Below are positions 1 to 8,380 of a stretch of DNA of 64,000 nucleotides, in pieces. The DNA is taken from the NCBI RefSeq assembly GCF_004345245.1, contig NZ_SLUQ01000004.1, positions 496,001 to 560,000 of the forward strand. The letters are read 5' to 3'. Both the position numbers and the translations under genes were made by a program. Numbering within the stretch: the stretch's first letter is position 1; every line of letters begins with the position of its first letter. The notes beneath the pieces are model-generated. The model was given only the letters and a program-made list of their open reading frames with translations. It was not told the DNA's origin and did not search any database. The DNA is from Rhizobium sp. BK251 (GTDB lineage Bacteria; Pseudomonadota; Alphaproteobacteria; Rhizobiales; Rhizobiaceae).

Positions 1-99
1 ATGTTCCAAGAGCTCCATCTTGCCGCGCCCCAGGCGGTCCTCGCCGGGAAAGCTGATGCGCAGGACAGGTCTAAGATCGCTTTGCTGGGCCTTGTGCAT
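1..99 (-). CDS. ModE-like winged-helix regulator (partial, N-terminus only)
   Basis: Only the first 33 codons are in the window; the gene runs off the left edge. The translation begins MHKAQQSDLRPVLRISF and continues with a Gly/Lys-rich turn and MELLEH. This resembles the start of single-domain ModE/LysR-type winged-helix regulators of molybdate uptake, which open with a PVLRI-F-G-R-G-GK-LLE pattern before the helix-turn-helix. The ATG at 99-97 is the only good start. It is divergent from rsfS, with about 290 bases between. The family call rests on a short stretch; another winged-helix protein is possible. Confidence 0.5.
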   Translation of the reverse strand, partial: MHKAQQSDLRPVLRISFPGEDRLGRGKMELLEH

Positions 100-337
100 G
101 GTGAGAAATCAGATTGATGCTGAGGCGAATCTACGCTGCATTTCTTCGCCTGTACACCGTTGCCCGGCCGATGTGGCACTCAACCACCACATTCCTGCCT
201 CCGCCCGCGCCAAAAATCGTCACCGGCGATGAAAAACGCTGTGCTTTTTTACGAAATGACCGTTTGTCGTAGGATCCGCCGAATGGGCGTCTTGAAAGGT
301 TAATGGATTGGTGCCTATCTTTGAGGTGATTTGGAAG
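100..337. promoter_or_regulatory. divergent intergenic region between ModE-like gene and rsfS
   Basis: About 240 bases without a plausible gene on either strand. It must contain the promoters of the ModE-like gene (leftward) and of the rsfS-rlmH group (rightward). It ends in GAGGTGAT at 323-330, which matches the anti-Shine-Dalgarno sequence very well and serves the short ORF at 338. I cannot assign a specific -35/-10 pair with confidence. Confidence 0.4.
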
Positions 338-391
338 ATGTCCAAATCACAGACGCGCATGTTCTGTTATCCAAGAAAGGAAGAACGCTGA
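338..391 (+). CDS. 17-codon leader ORF overlapping rsfS start
   Basis: ATG at 338 is preceded by GAGGTGAT at 323-330, with 7 bases of spacing: one of the best ribosome-binding sites in the window. The ORF encodes MSKSQTRMFCYPRKEER and stops with TGA at 389-391. That stop overlaps the CTG at 388 that I favour as the rsfS start (CTGA). The geometry is that of translational coupling. The peptide has no recognisable function. The alternative is that the strong SD is meant for the in-frame TTG at 331, but that leaves no spacer. Confidence 0.4.
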   Translation: MSKSQTRMFCYPRKEER

Positions 392-801
392 CAACAGTAC
401 ACGCCAAGGGAAGGACGCCAGTCGTCATCCCGAAGAGCACGGAACGTGGCGCTGATGCCGCCGCCCGCGCCCTGCACGCCGTCCTCGTAAGTCTCGAGGA
501 TTCGAAGGCAGAAGATATCGTCACCATCAACATCGCCGGAAAGTCCGCGCTGGGGGACTACATGGTCGTCGTCTCCGGACGCTCGAACCGGCATGTCCTG
601 GCGATAGCCGACCATCTGATGTCCGACCTGAAGGATGAGGGCCTTGGCAACGCCCGCGTCGAGGGCCTGGAAGGTGGTGACTGGGTATTGCTTGACACCG
701 GTGACATCATTGTCCATGTGTTCCGACCCGAAATCCGCGAGTTCTACAACATCGAAAAGATGTGGGCTGCGCCGGATATCGATGAGGGCACGTTGCACTA
801 G
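388..801 (+). CDS. rsfS: ribosome silencing factor RsfS
   Basis: RsfS binds ribosomal protein L14 on the large subunit and blocks subunit joining when nutrients are scarce. The core runs from ALHAVLVSLEDSKAEDIVTI through KSALGDYMVVVSGRS to the C-terminal VEGLEGGDWVLLDTGDIIVH and FRPEIREFYNIEKMW, which is the full conserved domain. No upstream in-frame ATG exists. The frame is open from TTG 331, but CTG 388 has AAAGGAAG in front of it and gives the TTVHAKG N-terminus that I recall from rhizobial homologues. Start choice is uncertain (331 or 388); the family call is solid. It is followed by rlmH, another 50S-related gene. Confidence 0.88.
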   Translation: MTTVHAKGRTPVVIPKSTERGADAAARALHAVLVSLEDSKAEDIVTINIAGKSALGDYMVVVSGRSNRHVLAIADHLMSDLKDEGLGNARVEGLEGGDWVLLDTGDIIVHVFRPEIREFYNIEKMWAAPDIDEGTLH

Positions 802-914
802 TCGGTCTCCGCGGAAGCACTTTTCCGGAACCGCGCGGTGAAGATCAGGTCGGATGGCGAAGTCCGGCCGCAGAGGTGCCTTGCGGCCTCGTAACGGCAC
901 GCGCGGGAGTGGAG

Positions 915-1397
915 ATGCGGATAGGCCTTTTTGCAGTGGGACGGTTGAAATCCGGCCCTGAAAAGGATCTTGCGGCCCGCTATCTGGACAGGTTTTCCAA
1001 GACCGCACCCGCGGTCGGCCTAGAGTTCTCCAGGGTCGCCGAGGTGGCCGAAAGCCGTGCCGGTAATTCCGAGACACGAAAGCGAGACGAAGCTGCCATG
1101 CTGCGGAAGGCGCAGGCGGAAAATGGCGTGCTCGTCCTTCTTGACGAGCGCGGCAAGGCCCTCGACAGCGAGGCTTTCGCTAACCTTCTCGCCACCTATC
1201 GAGACCAGGGCAAGCGCGACCTGATGATCGCCATCGGCGGCGCCGATGGACATGATCCATCTCTCTATCAGGAAGCGGATCAGACGATCTGCCTCGGCAA
1301 GATGACATGGCCGCATCAGCTTGTGCGTATCCTGGTCTGTGAACAGCTCTATCGCGCCGTCACCATTCTCTCTGGCCATCCCTACCACCGGGCATAG
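915..1397 (+). CDS. rlmH: 23S rRNA (pseudouridine1915-N3)-methyltransferase RlmH
   Basis: RlmH is a SPOUT-class methyltransferase that methylates pseudouridine 1915 in helix 69 of 23S rRNA. The product is 160 residues, the normal length. Diagnostic parts are the start MRIGLFAVGRLK, the SAM-binding knot loop IGGADGHDPSLY, and the C-terminal PHQLVRILVCEQLYRA followed by GHPYHR. I chose ATG 915 rather than the earlier in-frame start at 876 because it has GGGAGTGGAG just upstream and begins exactly where the family begins. It lies 113 bases after rsfS and is probably co-transcribed with it. Confidence 0.95.
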   Translation: MRIGLFAVGRLKSGPEKDLAARYLDRFSKTAPAVGLEFSRVAEVAESRAGNSETRKRDEAAMLRKAQAENGVLVLLDERGKALDSEAFANLLATYRDQGKRDLMIAIGGADGHDPSLYQEADQTICLGKMTWPHQLVRILVCEQLYRAVTILSGHPYHRA

Positions 1398-1531
1398 AAA
1401 TGTCGCAGATTGCCCGCATTCACAGAGCCGTGTTTTGAACGCAGGGGCGAAATGGGCGATCTTTCTTGGCTAAGCACAGCAAATCAGCTTAGGCTTCGCG
1501 CGCTTCGAACCCGCTCCGCCGGAAGGCCTGA

Positions 1532-2974
1532 ATGAACCCTGCTCCGACCAAGGTCTCGCGCCTGTTCCTGCCGCATCTTGCGGCATGCCTCGGCGCGGTT
1601 GCCTTGCTCGTTCCAGGCTCGGTTTTCGATGCGCCGCTGGCGCGCGCGCAGGAGACCGGGAACATCCCCTCCTCTGCCACCCCGACCACCGACGATATGC
1701 AGCCCGCGCCGGCCGATCCGGCGGCTGAACTGTCCCGCAAGCGGGACCAGACACGCGCCGATCTCGAGGCGTTGTCGAAAAGCATCAGCCTCTCTTCGGA
1801 CAAGATGAAAGAGTTGCAGGACGGCATTGCTTCCATTGAGAAGAACACGGGGGACATTCGCCAGGCGCTGATCGACTCCGCCGCACGACGCAAGACCATG
1901 GAAAAGCAGGTCCTCGAAAGCGAAACGCGGCTCGCGACGCTCGGTGTGCAGCAGGACAAGGTTCGCCAATCGCTGCATTCGCGGCGTGGCCTGCTCGCCG
2001 AAGTGCTTGCGGCATTGCAGCGCATGGGACGCAATCCCCCACCTGCCCTTCTCGTCACACCCGAGGATGCGCTCGGTTCCGTGCGCAGCGCCATTCTTCT
2101 CGGCGCCGTCGTGCCCGGCATCCGCAAGGAGACCGACAAGCTTGCCGCCGATCTCAACGAGCTTGCCAACGTTCAGGCTGCAATTTCCAAGGAAAAGGCC
2201 GACCTGACGACCACGATGACCAACAGCCTGGAGGAGGAGCGGCGGATGGATCTGCTGCTTACCGAAAACGACAGGCTGAGCCGGCAGAACACCGCGCAGC
2301 TCGATACCGAACGCAGGCGCTCGGAGGAGCTCGCGGGTCAGGCCACGAGCCTCGAAGGGCTCATCGCATCGCTGGAAGGCGAGATTTCCTCGGTGCGGGA
2401 TGCTGCCGCCGCAGCGCGTGCGGAAGAAGAGCGCAAACGCCTGCAGAGCGAGGAACAGCGGGCCCAGGCCAAGGCCTTGGCGGAGAGCGGCGTGCCCGAT
2501 AAAAACCGCATTGCGCCCGCATATCCGTTCGGTGAACTGAGAGCGAAGCTGGAGCTTCCGGTGACCGGCGATGTCCTCCGCCAGTTTGGCGACGCGGACG
2601 GAGCCGAACACGCGGCGATGGGCACGACCGTTGCCACCAGCCCCGGCACGCTCGTAACAGCTCCCGCGGATGGTCTGGTGGTGTTTGCCGGCGCGTTTCG
2701 CAGTTATGGTCAGATGATCATTCTGGACGCGGGCGACGGGTATCACCTTGTGCTCTCGGGAATGGATACGATCATGACCCGTCAGGGAAAGTTCGTCTTT
2801 GCCGGCGAGCCGCTCGCTGCAATGGGAGCGAAAAGAGTAGCAAGCGCAACCGCTTTGGCGCTGGAAACCGACAGGCCAACGCTTTACATTGAATTTCGAA
2901 AAGACGGTAAGCCAGTCGATTCCCGACCCTGGTGGACCGCCAAAGATACTGGAAAGGCACGCAATGATACGTAG
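1532..2974 (+). CDS. EnvC-like murein hydrolase activator (degenerate LytM/M23)
   Basis: A 480-residue exported protein. Residues 1-40 form a signal sequence ending ARAQ. Roughly 65-315 is long, charged coiled coil rich in Glu/Arg/Lys/Gln. The last 130 residues form a LytM domain. The M23 zinc ligands (HxxxD and HxH) are not preserved: the site where HxH is expected reads HLVLSG. This fits the EnvC type, which activates cell-division amidases rather than cutting peptidoglycan itself. GGAAGG precedes the ATG. Its end overlaps the ctpA start by 11 bases, a conserved rhizobial pairing that ties it to envelope remodelling. Confidence 0.85.
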   Translation: MNPAPTKVSRLFLPHLAACLGAVALLVPGSVFDAPLARAQETGNIPSSATPTTDDMQPAPADPAAELSRKRDQTRADLEALSKSISLSSDKMKELQDGIASIEKNTGDIRQALIDSAARRKTMEKQVLESETRLATLGVQQDKVRQSLHSRRGLLAEVLAALQRMGRNPPPALLVTPEDALGSVRSAILLGAVVPGIRKETDKLAADLNELANVQAAISKEKADLTTTMTNSLEEERRMDLLLTENDRLSRQNTAQLDTERRRSEELAGQATSLEGLIASLEGEISSVRDAAAAARAEEERKRLQSEEQRAQAKALAESGVPDKNRIAPAYPFGELRAKLELPVTGDVLRQFGDADGAEHAAMGTTVATSPGTLVTAPADGLVVFAGAFRSYGQMIILDAGDGYHLVLSGMDTIMTRQGKFVFAGEPLAAMGAKRVASATALALETDRPTLYIEFRKDGKPVDSRPWWTAKDTGKARNDT

Positions 2975-4286
2975 GGCTTCTCTTGTTCTCGTCGGCGCAC
3001 TGATGGGCGCGACCGCGATGAGCGTAATATATTCGGCGGGTGCGCCAGCAGAAGCGGCGGGCGCTTCCACCTACAAGGAGCTGTCGATCTTCGGTGACGT
3101 TTTCGAGCGCGTCCGCGCCCAGTACGTGACCCCGCCCCAGGAGGACAAGCTGATCGAGGCTGCCATCAACGGCATGCTCACCTCGCTTGACCCTCACTCC
3201 AGCTACATGAATGCCAAGGACGCGGAAGACATGCGCACCCAGACGAAGGGTGAGTTTGGCGGCCTCGGCATCGAAGTGACGATGGAAGACGACCTCGTAA
3301 AGGTGATCACGCCCATCGATGACACCCCCGCAGCCAAGGCCGGCGTTCTTGCCGGCGACCTGATCTCCGAGATCGATGGCCAGTCCGTGCGCGGCCTGAA
3401 GCTCGAGGATGCGGTCGAAAAGATGCGCGGCGCCGTCAACACGCCGATCAAGCTGACGCTGATCCGCAAGGGTGCCGACAAGCCGATCGAACTGACGATC
3501 GTGCGTGACATCGTGGCCGTCCGCGCCGTCAAGTCGCGTGTCGATGATGACGTCGGTTATCTGCGCGTGATCTCGTTCACCGAAAAGACCTATCCCGATC
3601 TCGAAAAGGCGATCGAGAAGATCAAGAAGGACGTTCCGGCCGACAAGCTCAAGGGCTATGTGCTTGACCTCCGCCTCAACCCCGGTGGTCTTCTGGATCA
3701 GGCGATCAATGTTTCCGACGCCTTCCTGGAGCGCGGCGAGGTGGTCTCCACGCGCGGCCGCAATCCGGATGAAACCCGCCGCTTCAACGCTGGTCCGGGC
3801 GATCTGACGGATGGCAAGCCAGTCATCGTCCTCATCAACGGCGGCTCGGCCTCGGCCTCGGAAATCGTTGCCGGCGCGCTGCAGGATCTGCGCCGCTCCA
3901 CGGTCCTCGGCACGCAGTCCTTCGGCAAGGGCTCGGTCCAGACGATCATCCCGCTCGGCGAGAACGGCGCCCTTCGTCTGACGACGGCGCTCTACTACAC
4001 GCCGTCGGGCCGCTCGATCCAGGGCACGGGCATCACGCCGGACATCAAGGTTGAAGAGCCACTGCCGGATGAACTGAAGGGCAAGCTCGTCACCGAAGGC
4101 GAATCCAGCCTGCGCGGCCATATCAAGGGCCAGAGTGAGACGGATGCCGGTTCGGGCTCGGTCGCCTACGTGCCGCCGGATCCGAAGGATGACGTCCAGC
4201 TGAACTATGCCCTCGACCTGCTCCGCGGCAAGAAGACCGACCCGGCCTTCCCGCCGAACCCGGACAAGGCAGTCGTAACCAAGTAA
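2964..4286 (+). CDS. ctpA: C-terminal processing protease CtpA (S41)
   Basis: A periplasmic serine protease that trims C-termini of exported proteins and often controls peptidoglycan hydrolases. The 440-residue product has an N-terminal signal peptide (about 1-31), a PDZ domain (about 85-165) and an S41 protease core. In the core the NGGSASASE motif supplies the nucleophile Ser297 and FGKGSVQ supplies the general base Lys322, 25 residues apart as in Prc/Ctp enzymes. ATG 2964 lies inside the last codons of the EnvC-like gene and is where the signal peptide starts. The gene is followed by a strong hairpin. Confidence 0.95.
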   Translation: MIRRASLVLVGALMGATAMSVIYSAGAPAEAAGASTYKELSIFGDVFERVRAQYVTPPQEDKLIEAAINGMLTSLDPHSSYMNAKDAEDMRTQTKGEFGGLGIEVTMEDDLVKVITPIDDTPAAKAGVLAGDLISEIDGQSVRGLKLEDAVEKMRGAVNTPIKLTLIRKGADKPIELTIVRDIVAVRAVKSRVDDDVGYLRVISFTEKTYPDLEKAIEKIKKDVPADKLKGYVLDLRLNPGGLLDQAINVSDAFLERGEVVSTRGRNPDETRRFNAGPGDLTDGKPVIVLINGGSASASEIVAGALQDLRRSTVLGTQSFGKGSVQTIIPLGENGALRLTTALYYTPSGRSIQGTGITPDIKVEEPLPDELKGKLVTEGESSLRGHIKGQSETDAGSGSVAYVPPDPKDDVQLNYALDLLRGKKTDPAFPPNPDKAVVTK

Positions 4287-4290
4287 TGGT

Positions 4291-4333
4291 AGCCCGCGCT
4301 GTGTCGGATCCCGGATCCGGCGCAGCGCGGGCT
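4291..4333 (+). terminator. hairpin after ctpA
   Basis: AGCCCGCGCTG (4291-4301) pairs perfectly with CAGCGCGGGCT (4323-4333). The loop is itself palindromic (GGATCC repeats). The stem is 11 bp and very GC-rich, but only a weak T-run follows (TTACTGCTTT). It is likely a transcription terminator or mRNA 3' stabiliser for envC-ctpA. Confidence 0.65.
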
Positions 4334-4364
4334 TACTGCTTTCCGATTGGGGCGGGCGGAAAAT

Positions 4365-5558
4365 TTGCGTACGGATCTGCATGCGCCGCTGGGCCAGAAT
4401 CGCGGTCCTCGTTCTGCTGGGTTGCGAATATTCCGGCTTAGCCGCGTCATCGCCAGTCTCTGCCTGATCGCCATCGGCGCTTTTTCACTTTATACGGCCT
4501 TTGCCCCCGGCACGCCGGAGAGGGCCACGCCTACGGCACCGTCCGAGGGCCTTCCGACACCACCCGCCACTGCTGAGACCCAGACCAAACCGGCTATTCC
4601 AACGGCCGGCCCTACCTTGGCCGATGCGCGCTCAGGCGCGAATGTCGAGCGAACGGAGCTGGAGGACGGCTCGGTTGTCACGAAATTCAGCCCCCGCCCG
4701 CGCGCAGGAGGCGGACCTGTTGTTATCGACGCCAGGGAGGTCGGCCAGGATCCACGCATGGCGGCCGTCCCCGACGCGAGCCTGCTGGAAGAGTCGCCCT
4801 ATGGCAGCCTCCCGGTCGTCGGTCCCGACGGCCGCCGCCCGATGGACCGCTATGCGCGACCATGGTCTGGCGCGCGCGGCACCCGCATTGCCATTGTCGT
4901 AAGTGGCCTCGGCCTCAGCCAGACGGGCACGCAGCGCGCAATAAAGCAGCTGCCCGAGGAAATCACCCTTGCCTTTGCGTCGAGCGGCAACAGCCTGCAG
5001 CGGTGGATGCAGGAGGCGCGTCGTGCCGGCCACGAGATCCTGCTGCAGGTGCCATTGGAACCATTTGATTACCCGGATAACAATCCTGGCCCGGAGACGC
5101 TGCTGACCTCGGCTGCGCCCGCTGCAAATCTCGAAAACCTGCACAAGGCGATGGGTCGCATCACCAACTATACCGGTATCATGAACTATATGGGCGGGCG
5201 GTTGCTTTCCGACGTCGACAAGCTGGAGCCGGTAATGCGCGACGTCGGCAAGCGCGGCCTCCTTTTCCTGGATGACGGCTCATCGGCACAATCGCAAAGC
5301 GCAACGCTGGCAAAGGCGGTCGACACGCCGCATGCCTCTGCCGATGTCCGCCTGGACGGCCAGCTGGATGTCGACGCGATCATGAAGAAGCTCGACGAGC
5401 TTGAGCGCATCGCGCGGCGCAACGGCCAGGCGATCGGTGTTGCCTCCGCCTTCGACGAAAGCCTTGACGCGATCAACGAGTGGAGCGAGGAAGCAAGGCT
5501 GCGCGGCATAGAGATCGTCGCCGTTTCGGCCCTGGCCGAGGATCCGCAAAGACCCTGA
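4365..5558 (+). CDS. divergent polysaccharide deacetylase family protein
   Basis: About 397 residues. An N-terminal cytoplasmic tail is followed by a membrane anchor ([19 protein letters not shown]), a Pro/Ala/Thr-rich linker and a periplasmic domain. That domain starts [16 protein letters not shown] and carries the family's signature stretches [32 protein letters not shown] and MGGRLLS. This is the divergent polysaccharide deacetylase (DUF610/YibQ) group, whose exact substrate is unknown to me. No in-frame ATG exists. I prefer TTG 4365 because GGCGGA precedes it and the product then starts close to homologues; TTG 4347 is the alternative. It sits between ctpA and rppH. Confidence 0.85.
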   Translation: MRTDLHAPLGQNRGPRSAGLRIFRLSRVIASLCLIAIGAFSLYTAFAPGTPERATPTAPSEGLPTPPATAETQTKPAIPTAGPTLADARSGANVERTELEDGSVVTKFSPRPRAGGGPVVIDAREVGQDPRMAAVPDASLLEESPYGSLPVVGPDGRRPMDRYARPWSGARGTRIAIVVSGLGLSQTGTQRAIKQLPEEITLAFASSGNSLQRWMQEARRAGHEILLQVPLEPFDYPDNNPGPETLLTSAAPAANLENLHKAMGRITNYTGIMNYMGGRLLSDVDKLEPVMRDVGKRGLLFLDDGSSAQSQSATLAKAVDTPHASADVRLDGQLDVDAIMKKLDELERIARRNGQAIGVASAFDESLDAINEWSEEARLRGIEIVAVSALAEDPQRP

Positions 5559-5571
5559 AGCGAGAGATCTG

Positions 5572-6108
5572 ATGAGCAAGAACACAACTGTTAAAGCCGA
5601 GGACCTGCCTTACCGTCCCTGTGTCGGCATCATGGTGCTCAACCGTACTGGGCTGGTCTGGACCGGCCGGCGCGTGCCCGTCGGCAATTCGGAATATGAC
5701 GGCTCGCCGCAGCTTTGGCAGATGCCGCAGGGCGGCATCGACGCGGGCGAGGATCCGCTGGAGGCTGCCTATCGCGAGCTTTACGAAGAGACGGGCATGA
5801 AGACCGTGAGCCTGCTCGCGGAGGCGCGCGACTGGATCAACTACGATCTTCCGGCGCATCTCGTTGGCATCGGTCTCAAGGGCAAATACAGGGGCCAGAC
5901 CCAGCGCTGGTTCGCCTTCCGCTTCGAGGGCGAGGAGAGCGAGATCGCAATCGACCCTCCGCCCGGCGGCCATGAGCGTGAATTCGACGCCTGGGGCTGG
6001 AAGCCGATGCAGGATTTGCCCACGCTCATCGTCCCATTCAAGCGCGCCGTCTACGAGCAGGTGGTCGCTGAATTCCACCATCTCGCTGGCCTGAAGACGG
6101 CTGAATAG
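5572..6108 (+). CDS. rppH: RNA pyrophosphohydrolase RppH (Nudix)
   Basis: RppH removes pyrophosphate from the 5' end of mRNAs, which triggers RNase E-dependent decay. The 178-residue product contains a complete Nudix box, [23 protein letters not shown], with the metal-binding REL-EE core. Upstream are the family's [10 protein letters not shown] and LWQMPQGG; downstream is the WFAFRF strand and an EFDAWGW segment. The start ATG follows AGCGAGAG by a few bases. It lies 13 bases after the deacetylase gene, probably in one transcript. The enzyme could also act on diadenosine polyphosphates, as related Nudix proteins do. Confidence 0.93.
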   Translation: MSKNTTVKAEDLPYRPCVGIMVLNRTGLVWTGRRVPVGNSEYDGSPQLWQMPQGGIDAGEDPLEAAYRELYEETGMKTVSLLAEARDWINYDLPAHLVGIGLKGKYRGQTQRWFAFRFEGEESEIAIDPPPGGHEREFDAWGWKPMQDLPTLIVPFKRAVYEQVVAEFHHLAGLKTAE

Positions 6109-6344
6109 AGGTTTCAGAGCGCCAGCGGCAATCAATCTGTCGGCCGGCTGTCGCGCCTCGCGCGGCTCTGCCATCGGCGAAGACCGGCGGGCTCATCCCT
6201 GTTGCCAAGCGGACGTATCCTTCGGCGGCTCCACGCGCAGGCGCGGGGATAGGCGCTGCATCGTCAATTGCAAGATTGGCAACTCCGTTACTCGAGAAGG
6301 GCGGCACCCTATGCTGCCATCTCGCAAAAGTCGGGCTTCAAAAT

Positions 6345-6992
6345 TCAGGAATGCCGCACCCGCATACCCTCCACGAGCAGCCGAAAGCCCAACGCGCTCA
6401 TGACGGCACCCGCGGTCCGGTCGATCCAGTTCTTGGAATGGAGGTAGGCGGCGCGCGGCTTTCTGGCCGAAAACGCGAGCGCGACGAGCGCGTACCATGA
6501 TGCTTCGACAACAAATATCATCGGCGGCAAGGCAAGGAGCAGCCGATGCGGTGGGGAAGCCGGCAGCAACGCCGCGAAGATGCTTCCATACACGACAGCG
6601 GTTTTCGGATTGCTGACCTGCGTGGCGAAGGCAAAGGCGAATGACCGGAAGAGCGATTTTCTCTCGAAGGTCGTGATCGTATCGACCGGGAGCGGAACGC
6701 TTGCCCCTCGCCAGATACGAACGCCGAGATAGACGAGATAGGCTCCGCCAACGAGCTTCAGCGTCATGTAGAGCCATTCGACCTGAAGCAGCAAAGCGCT
6801 CAGTCCAGCGAGCGCCAGAGTACCGAACAAGGCCCCGCCAAGTCCCATGCCGAGCGCAGCGGCAAGCCCGTTGAGGCGAGATGCGGTGATGGCGATTCTG
6901 GAGACGAGAACGAAGCTCGGGCCGGGGCTGATCGCCCCGATCAGGAGAGCGCCGAGAATCCCCAATAGAGCGGTAGTTGTGGACATGGACAT
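6345..6992 (-). CDS. LysE/RhtB family amino-acid exporter
   Basis: A 215-residue inner-membrane protein with about six hydrophobic segments. It starts MSMSTTTALLGILGALLIGAISPGPSFVLV, the hallmark LysE/RhtB N-terminus (SPGP), and contains GGAYLVYLGVRIWR and QVSNPKTAVVYGSIFAALLP, the second signature. These carriers export amino acids or homoserine-like compounds; the substrate cannot be read from sequence. It is a single gene convergent with rppH, with 236 non-coding bases between them that hold no gene I can support. Confidence 0.88.
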   Translation of the reverse strand: MSMSTTTALLGILGALLIGAISPGPSFVLVSRIAITASRLNGLAAALGMGLGGALFGTLALAGLSALLLQVEWLYMTLKLVGGAYLVYLGVRIWRGASVPLPVDTITTFERKSLFRSFAFAFATQVSNPKTAVVYGSIFAALLPASPPHRLLLALPPMIFVVEASWYALVALAFSARKPRAAYLHSKNWIDRTAGAVMSALGFRLLVEGMRVRHS

Positions 6993-7482
6993 GCATCCTT
7001 TCGATTTGGAGGATGCCCAGGCGAGCGGCTCTTATGCTCCGTGCTCCCCGACGGTGCCCCGTCTGAATTCGCCAGTTACACGGACCAGGGGATCATCCTG
7101 TCATTCCGAGCGGTTGGCAAGCCTGTTGTTCCCCCAAAGCCAGTCTGATTGCCTGCCGAAACCAATAACCCCGTGTCTTCCGTTCAAGCGCCGCATCCCA
7201 ACGTCGGCCTTCCTCTCGAAATTTGGCCGAGGTCTCCGAGGCGGATGTAGGGAGAGCGCGGCGCTGCCCAATACCTCGGCGAGCCACAGGATGGATTCTG
7301 CGACGCCGACCTCTTGTCGTCGCGTGGCATTTCAAAAGCATGCGGGCGATTAGCGGTCGGCCAACGTGCAACGCTGCTGCAACGAAGGAACGCGATAGCG
7401 GACCACGTCGGCATCAGTGGGGGCGGGGAGGCCGGCCGAACTCAAGAGCGGAGATCGGCCGGTTCAAAAAGCCTGGCTCCAA
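6993..7482. other. 490-base region without a recognisable gene
   Basis: Between the LysE-type gene and bfr. Short open frames exist on both strands, but none has family-like sequence, a good ribosome-binding site or the codon pattern of the neighbours. The right end holds a hairpin (7432-7462) that belongs to bfr. The rest may be decayed sequence. I cannot name an element in it. Confidence 0.5.
7432..7462 (-). terminator. hairpin downstream of bfr
   Basis: CCGGCCGA (7432-7439) and TCGGCCGG (7455-7462) form an 8-bp stem with a 15-base loop, 20 bases past the bfr stop. There is no T-run on the minus strand directly after it, though TTTTTG precedes the stem. It is a plausible end of the bfd-bfr transcript. 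Confidence 0.4.
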
Positions 7483-7968
7483 TCACTCCGCTTCGTCGGC
7501 GGAATCGGCGTTCAGCTGGCCGTACTTCGTCTCGCCGATCTTGTCGAGAAGGTCGAGCTGTGTCTCCAGGAAATCGATATGGCCTTCCTCATCGGCCAGG
7601 AGTTCCTCGAAGAGCTTCATGGAGACGTAGTCGCCGGCCTCATGACAGATGTCGCGCGACTTCTTGTAGGCATTGCGCGCGTCGTACTCGCCGGCAAGAT
7701 CAGCCTCGAGGACTTCCTTGACGTTCTGGCCGATGCGAAGCGGCGCAAGTGTCTGCAGGTTGGGATGGCCTTCGAGGAAGATGATGCGGGCGACAAGCTT
7801 GTCGGCGTGATGCATTTCTTCGATCGATTCGGCGCGTTCCTTCTTGGCAAGCTTAGTGTACCCCCAGTCCTCGAGAAGGCGGTAGTGTACCCAATACTGG
7901 TTGACTGCGCCGAGTTCGAGAAACAGGGCCTCGTTAAGCCGCTCGATGACCTTTTTGTCGCCTTTCAA
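7483..7968 (-). CDS. bfr: bacterioferritin
   Basis: A 24-subunit haem-containing iron-storage protein. Starting at TTG 7968 the product is 161 residues, the standard length, beginning (M)[20 protein letters not shown]. All ligands can be placed: ferroxidase Glu18, Glu51, His54, Glu94, Glu127 and His130, and the haem-binding Met52 in EEMHHADKL. The TTG start has AGGAGAG upstream; longer in-frame ATG starts would add an unconserved tail. The start lies inside the 3' end of bfd (35-base overlap), implying coupled translation of the storage protein and its electron donor for iron release. Confidence 0.95.
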   Translation of the reverse strand: MKGDKKVIERLNEALFLELGAVNQYWVHYRLLEDWGYTKLAKKERAESIEEMHHADKLVARIIFLEGHPNLQTLAPLRIGQNVKEVLEADLAGEYDARNAYKKSRDICHEAGDYVSMKLFEELLADEEGHIDFLETQLDLLDKIGETKYGQLNADSADEAE

Positions 7969-8245
7969 TGTCCGCTCTCCTATTTTCCTCATGGAATTTT
8001 CTGAGGCGGGACATGAAATCAAATATTTCCGCTTCCGTCGAGTGGCGACGGGCGTGATACTCTTCGGTTGTCTGTATGATCAGATCGACGACATTCGGGA
8101 AGCAGCCGCAACAGCGACCGCGCTTTTCCATGGCATGATAGACTTTTGCCGGGACAATCAGCTGCCAACAGTCGGCATCGAGAAGCTCGTATATGACCTC
8201 TCTGATTTCCTTGTCGGTGATGTAATTACAACTGCAGACCAGCAT
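7934..8245 (-). CDS. bfd: bacterioferritin-associated ferredoxin (Bfd-like)
   Basis: A [2Fe-2S] protein that reduces the iron core of bacterioferritin to mobilise iron. The N-terminal domain has the expected cysteines: C4-S-C6 in [14 protein letters not shown] and a CCGC cluster (C45/C46/C48) in place of the usual CxxC. At 103 residues it is longer than E. coli Bfd (64). The extra C-terminal 45 residues are basic and overlap the start of bfr. The order bfd-bfr on one strand and the overlap support joint expression. The 135 bases upstream are AT-rich and probably carry an iron-responsive promoter, but I could not identify an operator with certainty. Confidence 0.88.
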   Translation of the reverse strand: MLVCSCNYITDKEIREVIYELLDADCWQLIVPAKVYHAMEKRGRCCGCFPNVVDLIIQTTEEYHARRHSTEAEIFDFMSRLRKFHEENRRADIERRQKGHRAA

Positions 8246-8380
8246 GCGAACTCAGTCCATCAAAACATGACATATGCTATCTTGTTTTCGTAAAGAAGAT
8301 GGCGATTGTCAAGAAAGAATCGGGGAACCGGATTGTCGCAGCCCGTCACTTCGATGTGAGACATGCTTTCGATGCGGCGT

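Noticed and set aside
8246..8380. Iron-responsive operator (Fur/Irr/RirA box) before bfd
   Set aside because: The region is AT-rich and would suit such a site, but I could not find a convincing inverted repeat matching a known consensus.
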